A stretch of 21,603 nt of DNA from G026625185 sp035256645 (GCA_035256645.1 DATEXU010000105.1:1-21603); one strand, 5' to 3'. Counted from the first letter of the stretch, positions 6,103-15,061 are shown. Numbers and translations: made by a program. The notes: a model not told the origin generated them from the sequence alone.

Positions 6103-9100
6103 GCAACATTCTCCTTAAACAGCGCGCTTGCTTTACTGATAATCTGCTCATCCTTAAAATGCTGGAGTTGGATCGCTTTTCCCGGACATTCAGCAGCACA
6201 GGAGCCACAGCCCTGACATTTGGCTACATCAATTTGCGCTACTCCCTGCTCATTGATAAAAGGCACGTTATAGGGACAAACGCGAACGCAGGTAAGGCAC
6301 GCCGCACATTTTTCTTCCTCGACCTGAGCTACTATTCCTCCTACCATAATCGTATCATGAGCGAGGATGGTGCAGGCCCGCGACACTGCAGCCTTAGCCT
6401 GAGAAAGACTTTCATCCAGTGATTTAGGCGAATGGGCCAGACCACACAAAAACATTCCTTCAGTAGCAAAATCAACCGGTCTCAATTTCATATGAGCTTC
6501 AAGAAAAAAGTTTTCCTGCGTGCGCTGTAACTTCATTAAGGTGGCAAGTTCTTTATTGTCCCGGGGGATAATGCCGGCGCTTAAGATAAGCAGATTAGGA
6601 TTGATAACAATGGTTTCCTGTAATGAAGGATCATAGACCGAGACGCGAAGGCCCTCTTTTTCGAGACTCACCTCAGGTTTGTTTTCTAAGTCATACCGGA
6701 TAAAAATTACCCCTGCTTTCCGGGCTTTTGTGTAGTAGTCCTCCAAAAAACCATAGGTACGAATATCTCGATAGATAATATAAATATGGGCAGTCGGATT
6801 TATTTCCTTGATTTTGAGGGCATTTTTAATCGCAGTGCTGCAACAAATCCTGCTACAATAGGGTCGCTCGGGGATTCGCGAACCCACACATTGAATCATT
6901 ACTATTTCTTGGAGGTCTTTAGGGTTAACTGCCTGATGAGCGATTTTTCCCTCCAGTTCGTGTTGGGTCATAATCCGTTCATCGTGACCATACAGGTATT
7001 CTTTCGGCTTATATTCTTCTCCACCGGTAGCGATGATCGTGACGCCATGTTCGATTTTACGGTAAGCCATGCCGGTGCCGGACATGATACCGGTTTTAAA
7101 ATTTCCCTTAAAACCTCCCGCATCCACAATCACCCCATTCAGGATCACCTGAATGAGAGAATGATTGTGTGCCTTTTCGATCAGAGAATGCATAAACTCC
7201 TGAACATTATTCCCGTGGATGGTGTAATAGAGATCACGGAGGTTTCCTCCCAGCTGTTTTTCTTTTTCGACCAGAACAACTTCAAATCCTTGATCGGCCA
7301 ACCCCAATGCTGCGGTCATGCCCGCAGCACCACCTCCAACCACGAGCGCTCGTTTATTAATTTTCAGTTCTTGTTCATGCAATGGTTCCGTTAAGCTCGC
7401 TTTGGCTATTGCCATCCGCACCAGATTTTTGGCTTTTTCGGTAGCTTCCTTCTTTTTATCCATGTGCACCCAAGAGCACTGGTCACGGATGTTAGCCATT
7501 TCAAAAAGGTATTTATTAAGCCCCGCTTCCCGTATTGTTTCTTGAAAGAGGGGTTCATGCGTCCGGGGTGAGCAGGAGGCGACCACCACCCGGTTAAGCT
7601 GGTTTTCCCGGATAACTTCTCTGATTTTGGCTTGGGTGTCTTGCGAGCAGGTATAAAGGTTCTCATCCACATAAACAATATGGGGAAGGGTTTTTGCGTA
7701 TTCCTTCACTGAGGGGACATCCACGACACCACTAATATTGATTCCGCAATGGCAGATAAAAACTCCAATTCGTGGTTCTTCGCCGGCAATATTTTGTTCA
7801 GGGGGTAACTCCTTTATGGTTACTAATTCACCCCGGGCAGGAGAGATAATTTCCGAGGCAAAAGCAGCGGCACCACTTGCCTGGGAGACGGTTTCGGGGA
7901 TATCTTTGGGCGATTGGAAAGCGCCGCAAACATAAACCCCCGGTCGTGACGTCTCCATAGGACTTAAAGAAGAAGTTTGGCAGAAGCTATACGGAGTGAG
8001 TTTGATGCCGAGCGTTTGTGCCAAGTTTCGCGATTTTTCTGAAGCGCTCATACCAAGAGAAAGCACGACCAGGTCAAACTCTTCTTCAACTATTTTTCCG
8101 CCTTCATCAACATAGGCAATCAGAAGATTTTTAGATTTAGGACGTTCTATGATCTTTGATATCTGGCACCTAATAAAACGGACACCGTAATCATCACGGG
8201 CTCTTTCATAGTACTGGTCGAACCCTTTGCCATGTGCCCTAATGTCCATATAAAAAATGGTGGGTCGAACTTCGGAGTCGTGCTCGCGGGCAATAATGGC
8301 TTCTTTGGTGGCATACATGCAGCATACTGAAGAACAATAACCTTTGTTGATGGAAGGGTCCCGGGAGCCGACACACTGTATCCAGGCAATACGCTTCGGC
8401 TCAGCGTGATCTGAAGGACGACAGATGTGGCCCTGAAAAGGGCCGGAGGCAGAGAGAATCCTTTCAAACTCCAGGCTGGTAATCACATTTGGATAGTGTC
8501 CATACCCGTATTCTTTCCGGAGCGAAGGATCAGTGAGCTCAAAACCAGGAGCAACGGCAACCGAGCCAACGGTGAGGTTAAGATACTTTTCGGTCATCGA
8601 GTGGTTTACTGCCTTAGCCAGGCACGCCTCCACACATTGGAGACACTCGCTGCAGATTCCACAATTAAGACACCGGGAAGCCTCGTTGAGCGCTTCTTCC
8701 TCGGAAAAACCTTTTTGAACTTCCTGAAAGTTTTTAATTCTTTCGGCTGCCGGAACTTGACCCGGATGATGACGGGGATGTTTTTTTACGCCCTCAGGGG
8801 TTACTTCGGCGATCGGAAGCTTTTTCCCTCTGCCTTCGTAGAGGTCAATTCCCTGAAGATAACGGACAATGGAGATAGCAGCTTCACGACCAGCATCGAT
8901 AGCCTCAACCACGGTTGCCGGTCCGGTTACCATATCTCCACCCGCGAATATTTCTGCGACATTCGTCGCACAGGTAACGGGATCAACAACCAACGTTCCT
9001 TTTTTAGCAACATTCCATTCCCTTTCCTGGGGAAGAAACGACAGGTCAATTGACTGACCGATGGCGGGAACAACTGAATCTACGTCAAGAGTAAATTCGG

Positions 9101-10568
9101 ATCCGGCGATTGGGATCGGCCGACGTCTTCCGCTCTCATCGGGGTCTCCCAATTTCATGCGCAGACATTCAAGCCCGGTGACTTTTCCCTCTTTGCCGAG
9201 AATTTTTTGAGGAGCAACAAGGTAATTGATCTTAACTCCTTCTTCTTCTGACTCTTTAATCTCTTCCGGCAAAGCGGGCATCTCCTCCCGGGTTCGACGG
9301 TAGAGGATAAAGACTTCTTTTGCGCCTTTGCGAAGCGCGGTGCGAACCACATCAATGGCTACGTTTCCTCCGCCAATCACGGCAACGCGGTCACCGAGGT
9401 GAAGTTCTTTGCCGGCGTTGATCACTTTTAAATAGTCAATTCCATGGATTACTCCCTTAAGGTCTTCTCCCTCTACGCCCAGTTTCATGCTTTTTTGGGC
9501 CCCCACTCCTAAGAAAGCGGCTTTAAATCCTTGTTTAAAAAGGTCATCGAGAGAGAGGTGAGGTCCAATCGGGGTGTTAGTTTTGATTTCGACTCCTAAC
9601 CGTTTAATAAAATCGATATCTTTCTTGAGAATTTCCCGGGGAAGCCGGTATTCGGGAATTCCCCACACCATCATGCCTCCTGGTTCTGAAGAGGCCTCAA
9701 AAATCGTTACCGGATAGCCTTCTAATGATAGGTAATACGCCGCTGAAAGACCAGCTGGGCCGGCTCCCACAATTGCCACTTTCTCTTCCCGCTTCTTTTC
9801 GATAATTGGCACTTCAGGTTCAGCCTGGGTATATTCCCAATCAGAAGCAAACCTTTTTAGGTACATGATCGCAAGAGGGTCATCAACCTTTTTCCGGGAA
9901 CAAGCGGTTTCGCACGGGTGGGTGCAGACCCGCCCGCAAATTGCCGGAAGGGGATTGTTTTTTCTAATTAATGCCAAAGCCTCCTTGAACTTTTTCTGTT
10001 TAATGAGAGCCACATACCCTTGGACATGGATTCCCGCAGGACAAGAAGCTTTACAAGGAGAAACCCCCAGCTTTTCAATCGCAAAGGCATTGGGGATGGC
10101 TTGAGGATAATGCTTATAAGCAGCCTTTCGGTTGATCAGATGAGCATCAAATGCGTTCGGAACTTCCACCGGACAAACCTTGGCGCAATCACCGCATCCG
10201 GTACATTTATCCAAGTCAATAAACCGTGGCTTTTGTTTAACCTGAACGGAAAAATTTCCTGGTTCGCCTTCCAGTTTTACCACCTCAGCATAGGAAAGGA
10301 TTTCAATATTGAGATGTCGAGCAACCTCAACCAATTTAGGAGAAATAATACACATGGAGCAATCATTGGTAGGAAAGGTTTTATCCAACTGCGCCATCTT
10401 TCCCCCGATTGCCGACTCTTCCTCCACCAAATAGACTTTAAATCCGCTATTGGCTAAATCGAGTGAGGCTTGAATACCACCTACGCCACCCCCCACCACG
10501 AGTACTGCCCCGACCGGAGTTTTTTGATTTCGCTGGGTTTCTATTTTTTGATTCATTCCTTGCAGCAC
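6099..10568 (-). CDS. hdrA: HdrA-GltD-HdrA fusion, flavin/iron-sulfur heterodisulfide reductase subunit A
   Basis: This is the electron-distributing subunit of an Hdr complex, unusually long at 1489 residues. Residues 1-150 are an HdrA-type FAD domain (GGGVGG at 26-31, NDCSMC at 68-73) with a ferredoxin-like cluster (C122, C125, C128, C132). Residues 165-580 form an inserted GltD-like NAD(P)H-dehydrogenase module: an iron-sulfur part (C172, C176, C211, C215, C219, C223), an FAD site GAGPAG (268-273) and an NAD(P) site GGGN (399-402). A cysteine cluster (C633-C649) and the rest of the first HdrA follow to about 910. A second HdrA unit begins with CHCG at 939-942, has an FAD site GGGAAG at 1078-1083, and ends with two 4Fe-4S motifs (C1421-C1431, C1451-C1461). 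It should accept or donate NAD(P)H and pass electrons to HdrBC and MvhD. The start is GTG with a weak ribosome binding site; an ATG lies 12 bases later. Confidence 0.92.
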   Translation of the reverse strand: MLQGMNQKIETQRNQKTPVGAVLVVGGGVGGIQASLDLANSGFKVYLVEEESAIGGKMAQLDKTFPTNDCSMCIISPKLVEVARHLNIEILSYAEVVKLEGEPGNFSVQVKQKPRFIDLDKCTGCGDCAKVCPVEVPNAFDAHLINRKAAYKHYPQAIPNAFAIEKLGVSPCKASCPAGIHVQGYVALIKQKKFKEALALIRKNNPLPAICGRVCTHPCETACSRKKVDDPLAIMYLKRFASDWEYTQAEPEVPIIEKKREEKVAIVGAGPAGLSAAYYLSLEGYPVTIFEASSEPGGMMVWGIPEYRLPREILKKDIDFIKRLGVEIKTNTPIGPHLSLDDLFKQGFKAAFLGVGAQKSMKLGVEGEDLKGVIHGIDYLKVINAGKELHLGDRVAVIGGGNVAIDVVRTALRKGAKEVFILYRRTREEMPALPEEIKESEEEGVKINYLVAPQKILGKEGKVTGLECLRMKLGDPDESGRRRPIPIAGSEFTLDVDSVVPAIGQSIDLSFLPQEREWNVAKKGTLVVDPVTCATNVAEIFAGGDMVTGPATVVEAIDAGREAAISIVRYLQGIDLYEGRGKKLPIAEVTPEGVKKHPRHHPGQVPAAERIKNFQEVQKGFSEEEALNEASRCLNCGICSECLQCVEACLAKAVNHSMTEKYLNLTVGSVAVAPGFELTDPSLRKEYGYGHYPNVITSLEFERILSASGPFQGHICRPSDHAEPKRIAWIQCVGSRDPSINKGYCSSVCCMYATKEAIIAREHDSEVRPTIFYMDIRAHGKGFDQYYERARDDYGVRFIRCQISKIIERPKSKNLLIAYVDEGGKIVEEEFDLVVLSLGMSASEKSRNLAQTLGIKLTPYSFCQTSSLSPMETSRPGVYVCGAFQSPKDIPETVSQASGAAAFASEIISPARGELVTIKELPPEQNIAGEEPRIGVFICHCGINISGVVDVPSVKEYAKTLPHIVYVDENLYTCSQDTQAKIREVIRENQLNRVVVASCSPRTHEPLFQETIREAGLNKYLFEMANIRDQCSWVHMDKKKEATEKAKNLVRMAIAKASLTEPLHEQELKINKRALVVGGGAAGMTAALGLADQGFEVVLVEKEKQLGGNLRDLYYTIHGNNVQEFMHSLIEKAHNHSLIQVILNGVIVDAGGFKGNFKTGIMSGTGMAYRKIEHGVTIIATGGEEYKPKEYLYGHDERIMTQHELEGKIAHQAVNPKDLQEIVMIQCVGSRIPERPYCSRICCSTAIKNALKIKEINPTAHIYIIYRDIRTYGFLEDYYTKARKAGVIFIRYDLENKPEVSLEKEGLRVSVYDPSLQETIVINPNLLILSAGIIPRDNKELATLMKLQRTQENFFLEAHMKLRPVDFATEGMFLCGLAHSPKSLDESLSQAKAAVSRACTILAHDTIMVGGIVAQVEEEKCAACLTCVRVCPYNVPFINEQGVAQIDVAKCQGCGSCAAECPGKAIQLQHFKDEQIISKASALFKENVA

Positions 10569-10620
10569 TTTTCTTTAAGGTTTGAACTCTTAAAAATCTT
10601 GCAAACCGAAATTCAACCCG

Positions 10621-11475
10621 TTAGATCAATTTTTTTGTTTTCAATAAAGGCCGCGGGTCCACGAGATGACGGCGAAACCATTTTTGCGTACCTTTAAGCC
10701 CAAAGGCTAATCCTAAAAGTTCAGTAAAATAGAAAATCGGAAGGTTATAGGTAACCCCCTTAGCCTTCCCAATTTCTTCCTGACGAGTATCCAGGTTAGC
10801 CTGGCAGAGCGGGCAGGCAGTAACAATGCAGTCAGCTTCTGCCTCCCGCGCCATATCGAGAATCCGGCCGATCAATCTCCGAACAATATCAATGTTGGTT
10901 AACAGTAAACTTCCGCCGCAGCATTCGGTCTTATACGGCCAAAAAATAGTCTCTCCTCCCATTAAGGAGATTAAATTATCCAGAGCTTGAGGGTCTTCCC
11001 AGTTTTTGGCGTCGGTAACGTGGGGAGGCCGGACGAGAAGGCAGCCGTAATAGCTAACTACCTTTAAGTTTGAAAGGGGTCGCTTGACCTGCTCTTTTAT
11101 TGTCTCAATTAAATCTTCTCGGGAGAAAAACTCCAGAAGGTGGAGAACGTTGATCTCTCCCCTAAATGGAGTAGCAGCATCTGTTTGCTGAGATTCTTTG
11201 ATGAGAGTTTTTTCTGCGTTTTTGAGACGGTTAAAACACGCCGCGCACGGAGTAACCAGATCGTGGTTAAGTTTTTCAGCTAATAATAAATTTTTTGCCG
11301 GAAGGCTGACAGAAAGAAACTCATTAATACAATGAGCGGCACTTGCTCCGCAACAGGTCCAGCCGGGTAGTTCCTCGAGTTTGATTCCGAGAAAACAAGA
11401 AACTGCATCAATTGATTCACCGTATTCTCGAGCTGTTCCTTCCAGGGAGCAGCCAGGGAAGAAAGAAACTTTCAT
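10621..11475 (-). CDS. hdrB: Heterodisulfide reductase subunit B-like protein
   Basis: The 284-residue protein has two complete CCG motifs: C9, C41, C42, C77, C80 and C145, C185, C186, C221, C224. In methanogen HdrB these bind the two non-cubane 4Fe-4S clusters where the disulfide is reduced. A bacterium has no CoM-S-S-CoB, so in this MetFV-associated complex the real substrate is unclear; HdrB may be the electron exit toward MetVF or act on another disulfide or carrier. The ATG overlaps the hdrC stop as ATGA (11475-11472), showing translational coupling. A gap of 52 bases separates it from hdrA downstream. Confidence 0.92.
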   Translation of the reverse strand: MKVSFFPGCSLEGTAREYGESIDAVSCFLGIKLEELPGWTCCGASAAHCINEFLSVSLPAKNLLLAEKLNHDLVTPCAACFNRLKNAEKTLIKESQQTDAATPFRGEINVLHLLEFFSREDLIETIKEQVKRPLSNLKVVSYYGCLLVRPPHVTDAKNWEDPQALDNLISLMGGETIFWPYKTECCGGSLLLTNIDIVRRLIGRILDMAREAEADCIVTACPLCQANLDTRQEEIGKAKGVTYNLPIFYFTELLGLAFGLKGTQKWFRRHLVDPRPLLKTKKLI

Positions 11476-12074
11476 GATTTTTTATGTTCCTCGGCCTGGT
11501 CAAAAAGCTTACGTAATGCTTCTATCCCTTTTGTTGAGGAAGGCAATAATTTTAACTTCCCCCGGAGAAACATTTTTATTCCCAACCTTAAGTCATTTTT
11601 CCATTCTCCGCTCTTGAAATTATCCCTGATGCCACCGCTTTTGCGGAGAAAATTTGTCAAAAGAGAAAGTTCATGGATTCGGCCGAACCTTTTTATGGTA
11701 TTGAGGAAAGTTTTATGAAAAATAGGAACCCTTGGCTCTTTTGCCTCTGTTCCGCTTTCGACCTGGATCTGTCTCAGGACATCCATAACCTTGGCAATAT
11801 CAATCTCATTCGGGCATCGGGTGGTGCAGGTTTCACAGGAAGCGCAGATCCAGATAGTTCGGGAAGACAAAGCTTTCCCCTTCTGGAGCAACAAGACTGA
11901 TCGTATTACCTGATGAGGAAGAAGGTCCATGGCAAAAGCAACGGGGCAGCCTGCCGAGCACTTGTAGCATTGATAACAGCTGAAGATTGTTTCTCCTACT
12001 GCTTCAACGACCAGATCCCGAAATCGGGTATCTCGGTTTACGGTAACGGGTAAAGAAATCAGCTTTGTTTCCAT
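11472..12074 (-). CDS. hdrC: Heterodisulfide reductase subunit C-like ferredoxin protein
   Basis: The 200-residue protein carries two cubane 4Fe-4S motifs of the type CxxCxxCxxxCP: C33, C36, C39, C43 and C77, C80, C83, C87. HdrC links the HdrA clusters to HdrB. The length is typical of soluble HdrC, and no membrane helices of an HdrE kind are fused or nearby, so the complex should be cytosolic. The gene lies 13 bases after the upstream MetF paralogue and overlaps hdrB by four bases. The ribosome binding site is modest, with GAAGG in the end of the upstream gene and AAAAAGA nearer the ATG. Confidence 0.92.
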   Translation of the reverse strand: METKLISLPVTVNRDTRFRDLVVEAVGETIFSCYQCYKCSAGCPVAFAMDLLPHQVIRSVLLLQKGKALSSRTIWICASCETCTTRCPNEIDIAKVMDVLRQIQVESGTEAKEPRVPIFHKTFLNTIKRFGRIHELSLLTNFLRKSGGIRDNFKSGEWKNDLRLGIKMFLRGKLKLLPSSTKGIEALRKLFDQAEEHKKS

Positions 12075-12087
12075 TCTTTTTAAACCA

Positions 12088-12960
12088 TTAACCTTCTACC
12101 TGATCAACTACTGCTGCAAGTCTTTCCTCCTCACCAATGGCCACCAGCAGTACACCCCGACCGAGGTGTTTCAGCTTTTGGATGGTTTCCGCGGCGATAG
12201 CAATCCCTTCTTTGATCTTGTCCGGGGCTTTCCCCAAGCGGTCAATTATTTCTTCCGGAATCACCACACCCTCTATATGGCGGGACATAAACCGGGCCAT
12301 GCCCACTGATTTGAGGACAATGACCTGGGGAAAGACGGGGACTTTAAAAGGGGATACTTTTTTCAGAAAATTCTCAAAAACGTTCAAATCATACAAAGGA
12401 GGGGTAAAAAAATAATTTGCACCAGCTTTGATTTTTTTTTCCATTCCGAGAATCTCTAATTCCAGCGCTCCTCTTTGTAATCCCGCATTTACTTCTGATC
12501 CCACGCAAAAATTAGGGACCCCTGAGAGTTCATTGCCGATCAAGTCGGTCCCTTTCTGGAATTTCTTGATAGCCTCTAATAAAGCAATTTCATCGAGGTC
12601 ATGTACCGGCTTCGCCTCAATGTGATCACCACTGGTAATCTCATCTCCCTTAGTGATCAAAAGATTTTTTAAACCTAAAGAAAAAGCGCTGAGAAGATCG
12701 GCTTGGAGCGCCAGCCGGTTACGATCGCGGCAATGGAAATTTACGATGGGTTCTAAACCTTTTTGTTTTAAGAGAACGGAAGCACCAAGTGAACCCATCC
12801 TCATGATAGCTCCGCTTAGTTCCGGCACTAAAACAGCATGGACTCTTCCTTTAAGGGAGTCGGCGGATCTCACGAGTTGAGCGGTGTCGATCCCCTTGGG
12901 TGGTTCCAACTGGGCGATGATTAAAAACTGGTTCGCATCTAACAGGCTTTCGAAATGCAT
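12088..12960 (-). CDS. Divergent MetF-like protein, probably altered or non-catalytic
   Basis: This 290-residue TIM-barrel protein is clearly related to methylenetetrahydrofolate reductase and to the metF product in the same operon (shared CRDRNRLALQADLL-type segment, KGD, AGAN, and the LKSVGMARFM region). I place the start at 12960, where GGAAGGAG precedes the ATG; an upstream in-frame start at 12990 has no such site. Key positions differ: the catalytic glutamate (E21 in the other copy, Glu28 in E. coli) is Q17, and the folate-contacting glutamine (Q180; Gln183 in E. coli) is P167. The flavin-region aspartate D106 is kept. It may therefore bind flavin or folate without normal catalysis, or use another C1 carrier. 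Its position directly before hdrC suggests a structural or regulatory role in the complex. Confidence 0.8.
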   Translation of the reverse strand: MHFESLLDANQFLIIAQLEPPKGIDTAQLVRSADSLKGRVHAVLVPELSGAIMRMGSLGASVLLKQKGLEPIVNFHCRDRNRLALQADLLSAFSLGLKNLLITKGDEITSGDHIEAKPVHDLDEIALLEAIKKFQKGTDLIGNELSGVPNFCVGSEVNAGLQRGALELEILGMEKKIKAGANYFFTPPLYDLNVFENFLKKVSPFKVPVFPQVIVLKSVGMARFMSRHIEGVVIPEEIIDRLGKAPDKIKEGIAIAAETIQKLKHLGRGVLLVAIGEEERLAAVVDQVEG

Positions 12961-12996
12961 AATAGCTCCTTCCCTTTGTGTGGGACGCATTACCCA

Positions 12997-13374
12997 TCAA
13001 CGAGCCCCGGGCTTCTCGATGGCATTTTGTACTGCTAATAATAACTCTTCCGTACCAAAGGATTTTACGTGGTAGTAAAAAGGTTTCTGACGAAGGATAC
13101 GGGCTTCGAGATCAGGCGTGTTATGGGTGGACGTAATGATAATCGGCAAACCATGCTCAAGTTCTTTTATAATTGCAACGGCTACGTCCCAGGCCATGTC
13201 TTTCACATCTACGTCAAAAACCAAAACGGAGATATGTTCTTTTTGAATGGTGCGAATAGATTCTAAGGCTTGCTCGGTTGTATTCGCGATCAACCCATCC
13301 TTTCGTAAGATCAAGCAGATTTTTTTCGCCAGTTTTTTGTCAGGCTCAACAATAAGAATTTTTTTTCTTTCCAT
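12997..13374 (-). CDS. Receiver-domain protein at the head of the operon
   Basis: From the start I favour, this is a 125-residue receiver domain without output domain. The acidic pocket reads E10 and D12 (IVEPD, replacing the usual DD), the phospho-acceptor candidate is D54 (VFDVD), the switch residues are T81/S82 and the lysine is K104 (HVKSF). The phosphorylation site is intact but surrounding sequence has drifted from classic CheY. An upstream ATG at 13467 in the same frame has no ribosome binding site and overlaps a possible sigma-54 promoter, so 13374 (or 13383) is more likely. It is 36 bases before the MetF paralogue and is apparently co-transcribed with the metabolic genes, perhaps as a regulator of the complex or of the adjacent kinase system. 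Confidence 0.75.
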   Translation of the reverse strand: MERKKILIVEPDKKLAKKICLILRKDGLIANTTEQALESIRTIQKEHISVLVFDVDVKDMAWDVAVAIIKELEHGLPIIITSTHNTPDLEARILRQKPFYYHVKSFGTEELLLAVQNAIEKPGAR

Positions 13375-13455
13375 CCCATCCATCTCAATTGACGATTTCT
13401 TGAAAAAATTTAGTTTTGCGTTTTTTATCAGCGGGGAATTTTCGATAGAAAAAGT

Positions 13456-13472
13456 ATCAAGAATCATACCAA
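13456..13472 (-). promoter_or_regulatory. Possible sigma-54 promoter of the receiver-metF-hdr-met operon
   Basis: On the minus strand the sequence is TTGGTATGATTCTTGAT. Against TGGCACG-N4-TTGCW it matches 9 of 12 fixed positions and keeps GG at -24, but has GA in place of GC at -12. Transcription would begin near 13445 and give a leader of about 70 bases. Context supports it: a sigma-54 activator is encoded just upstream. The weak -12 element keeps confidence low. Confidence 0.3.
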
Positions 13473-13570
13473 TATCTAAGATAAGTATGAAACTTGTTGA
13501 TTGAGAAATAAAGTTAATATATTAAGCATGTTAAACGGAAAGAAAAGAAAATAAAAATAAGAAGGAATCA

Positions 13571-13600
13571 CTATTTTATTTGGTGATAAGGGTAAAATAG
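13571..13600. repeat. Inverted repeat CTATTTTA/TAAAATAG
   Basis: Perfect 8-bp arms with a 14-base spacer. It could be a binding site for the adjacent NtrC-type regulator or a weak AT-rich terminator after its gene (a T-rich stretch follows on the minus strand). Sequence alone does not decide. Confidence 0.35.
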
Positions 13601-13696
13601 CCCCATTAAATTGTAAATATCAATTAATACTATTGAAATAATTGTAAATAATAAAAACAGGGAAAATAGTAACAATGAGGAAAAATTACCCATATT

Positions 13697-15061
13697 TTAC
13701 TCTAATGCATATTTTTTTATCTTAGTATAGAGGGTCTTTCGGTCGATTCCGAGCATGGATGCAGCTTTTCCTTTATGGCCTTTGGTTTCGTTAAGCACCA
13801 TCAGGATGTGGTGTTTTTCTATTTCTTCGAGGTGATAAACTTTCGGGGGAGAAGGCAAAGGTTTGGTTGTCCGTTGGGCCTCTATCCAAGGAAAATTTCG
13901 GGGTAATAAGGCAGCTCCATCCTCCAAAATAAGCGCTCTTTCAATAGTGTTTTCCAGTTCCCGAACATTACCCGGCCAGTTATAACACTTCAAAAGTTGG
14001 ATCGTCTCGGGTGCGACCTGTGTAACCGGAATCTTCCGTTTTTTGTTATACTTTTGCAAGAAATGATTTACTAACAAAGGTATGTCTTCTTTTCTTTCCC
14101 TTAACGGGGGAATATGGATGGGAAAAACATTGAGGCGATAATAAAGGTCATCACGAAAAGTTTTTCGGGCAATTGCCTGTTTGAGGTCCTGATTGGTCGC
14201 AGCAATGATCCGGACATCTACTCTGAGGGTTTTTTCGCTTCCCACGGGTTTAACTTCTTTTTCCTGAATTACCCGGAGCAGTTTTGCTTGAATATCAAGG
14301 CTCAAGTTTCCAATTTCATCGAAAAAAAAGGTCCCCCCATTTGCTAACTCAAAGCTTCCGTATTTAGTTTGGATCGCACCGGTAAAAGAACCTTTGACAT
14401 GGCCGAAAAGTTCGCTTTCCAGTAACGTTTCAACGAGCGCTGAACAGTCAACGGTTATGAATTCCTTGTCTTGCCTCAGACTATACGTATGGATTGCACG
14501 AGCAATAAGCTCTTTACCCGTGCCGCTTTCACCGGTAACCAAGACGGTACTGTCTGTGGGAGCAGTCCTCCGTACCAGTTCATAGATGTTCCTCATCACT
14601 TCACTCTGACCAACAATTATGTCCGCTTCATTTTTTGCTTTTAATTGCCGGCGGAGTTGAAGATTTTCAGTAAGAAGGCTTTTTCTCTCTAACGCTCGGT
14701 TAATCGCCACCCGGAGCACATCAGGGGTAAACGGCTTCGTGATATAATCATAAGCCCCCAATTTGATTGCCCTGACAGCGGAATCAATTGATGGATAACC
14801 CGTTACGATTAAAATCGTTATTGCCGGATCCATTTCTTTGAGGCGTCTCAGCGTCTCAATGCCTCCGATGCCCGGCATTTTTATGTCGAGCAGGACAATA
14901 TCGAAAGATTCACGGTCAAACTTCTCAATTGCTTCCTCTCCCGAAGAAGCAGTTTGGACTTCATACCCTTCTTTGGTTAAAATGCGGGAAAGGCTGTCCT
15001 GCATGATTTTTTCGTCATCAACAACCAGGACTTGAATAGTATCTTCTGAATTTTGTTTCAC
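13697..15061 (-). CDS. NtrC-family sigma-54-dependent response regulator
   Basis: The 454-residue protein has the full NtrC layout. The receiver domain (about 8-125) has D15 and D16, phospho-acceptor D59, T87 and K109. The AAA+ domain (about 150-380) has Walker A GESGTGKE (177-184), the sigma-54 contact loop GSFTGA (224-229; the usual form is GAFTGA), Walker B FFFDE (D248, E249) and WPGNVRELEN near 372. The C-terminal Fis-type helix-turn-helix lies at about 428-452. Phosphorylation should let it open sigma-54 promoter complexes. The start is GTG, with AGGAA in the end of the kinase gene 10 bases upstream; the two genes are five bases apart, marking them as a cognate pair. The following operon is the obvious candidate target. 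Confidence 0.95.
   Translation of the reverse strand: MKQNSEDTIQVLVVDDEKIMQDSLSRILTKEGYEVQTASSGEEAIEKFDRESFDIVLLDIKMPGIGGIETLRRLKEMDPAITILIVTGYPSIDSAVRAIKLGAYDYITKPFTPDVLRVAINRALERKSLLTENLQLRRQLKAKNEADIIVGQSEVMRNIYELVRRTAPTDSTVLVTGESGTGKELIARAIHTYSLRQDKEFITVDCSALVETLLESELFGHVKGSFTGAIQTKYGSFELANGGTFFFDEIGNLSLDIQAKLLRVIQEKEVKPVGSEKTLRVDVRIIAATNQDLKQAIARKTFRDDLYYRLNVFPIHIPPLRERKEDIPLLVNHFLQKYNKKRKIPVTQVAPETIQLLKCYNWPGNVRELENTIERALILEDGAALLPRNFPWIEAQRTTKPLPSPPKVYHLEEIEKHHILMVLNETKGHKGKAASMLGIDRKTLYTKIKKYALE

Larger units (their letters stand above)
13375..13696 (-). other. Regulatory gap between the NtrC-type gene and the metabolic operon
   Basis: About 320 bases, very AT-rich, without a convincing gene apart from an unsupported N-terminal extension of the receiver frame. 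It holds the inverted repeat CTATTTTA/TAAAATAG (13571-13578 and 13593-13600), a direct repeat AATTGTAAATA at 13609-13619 and 13640-13650 (31 bases apart, about three helical turns), and a possible sigma-54 promoter at 13456-13472. The repeats lie roughly 100-195 bases upstream of that promoter, a usual distance for enhancer sites. Confidence 0.45.

Noticed and set aside
10470..10697. Possible break or missing gene between hdrA and hdrB
   Set aside because: The 52-base gap is simply short intergenic DNA; hdrB has a full C terminus and hdrA a complete first FAD motif.
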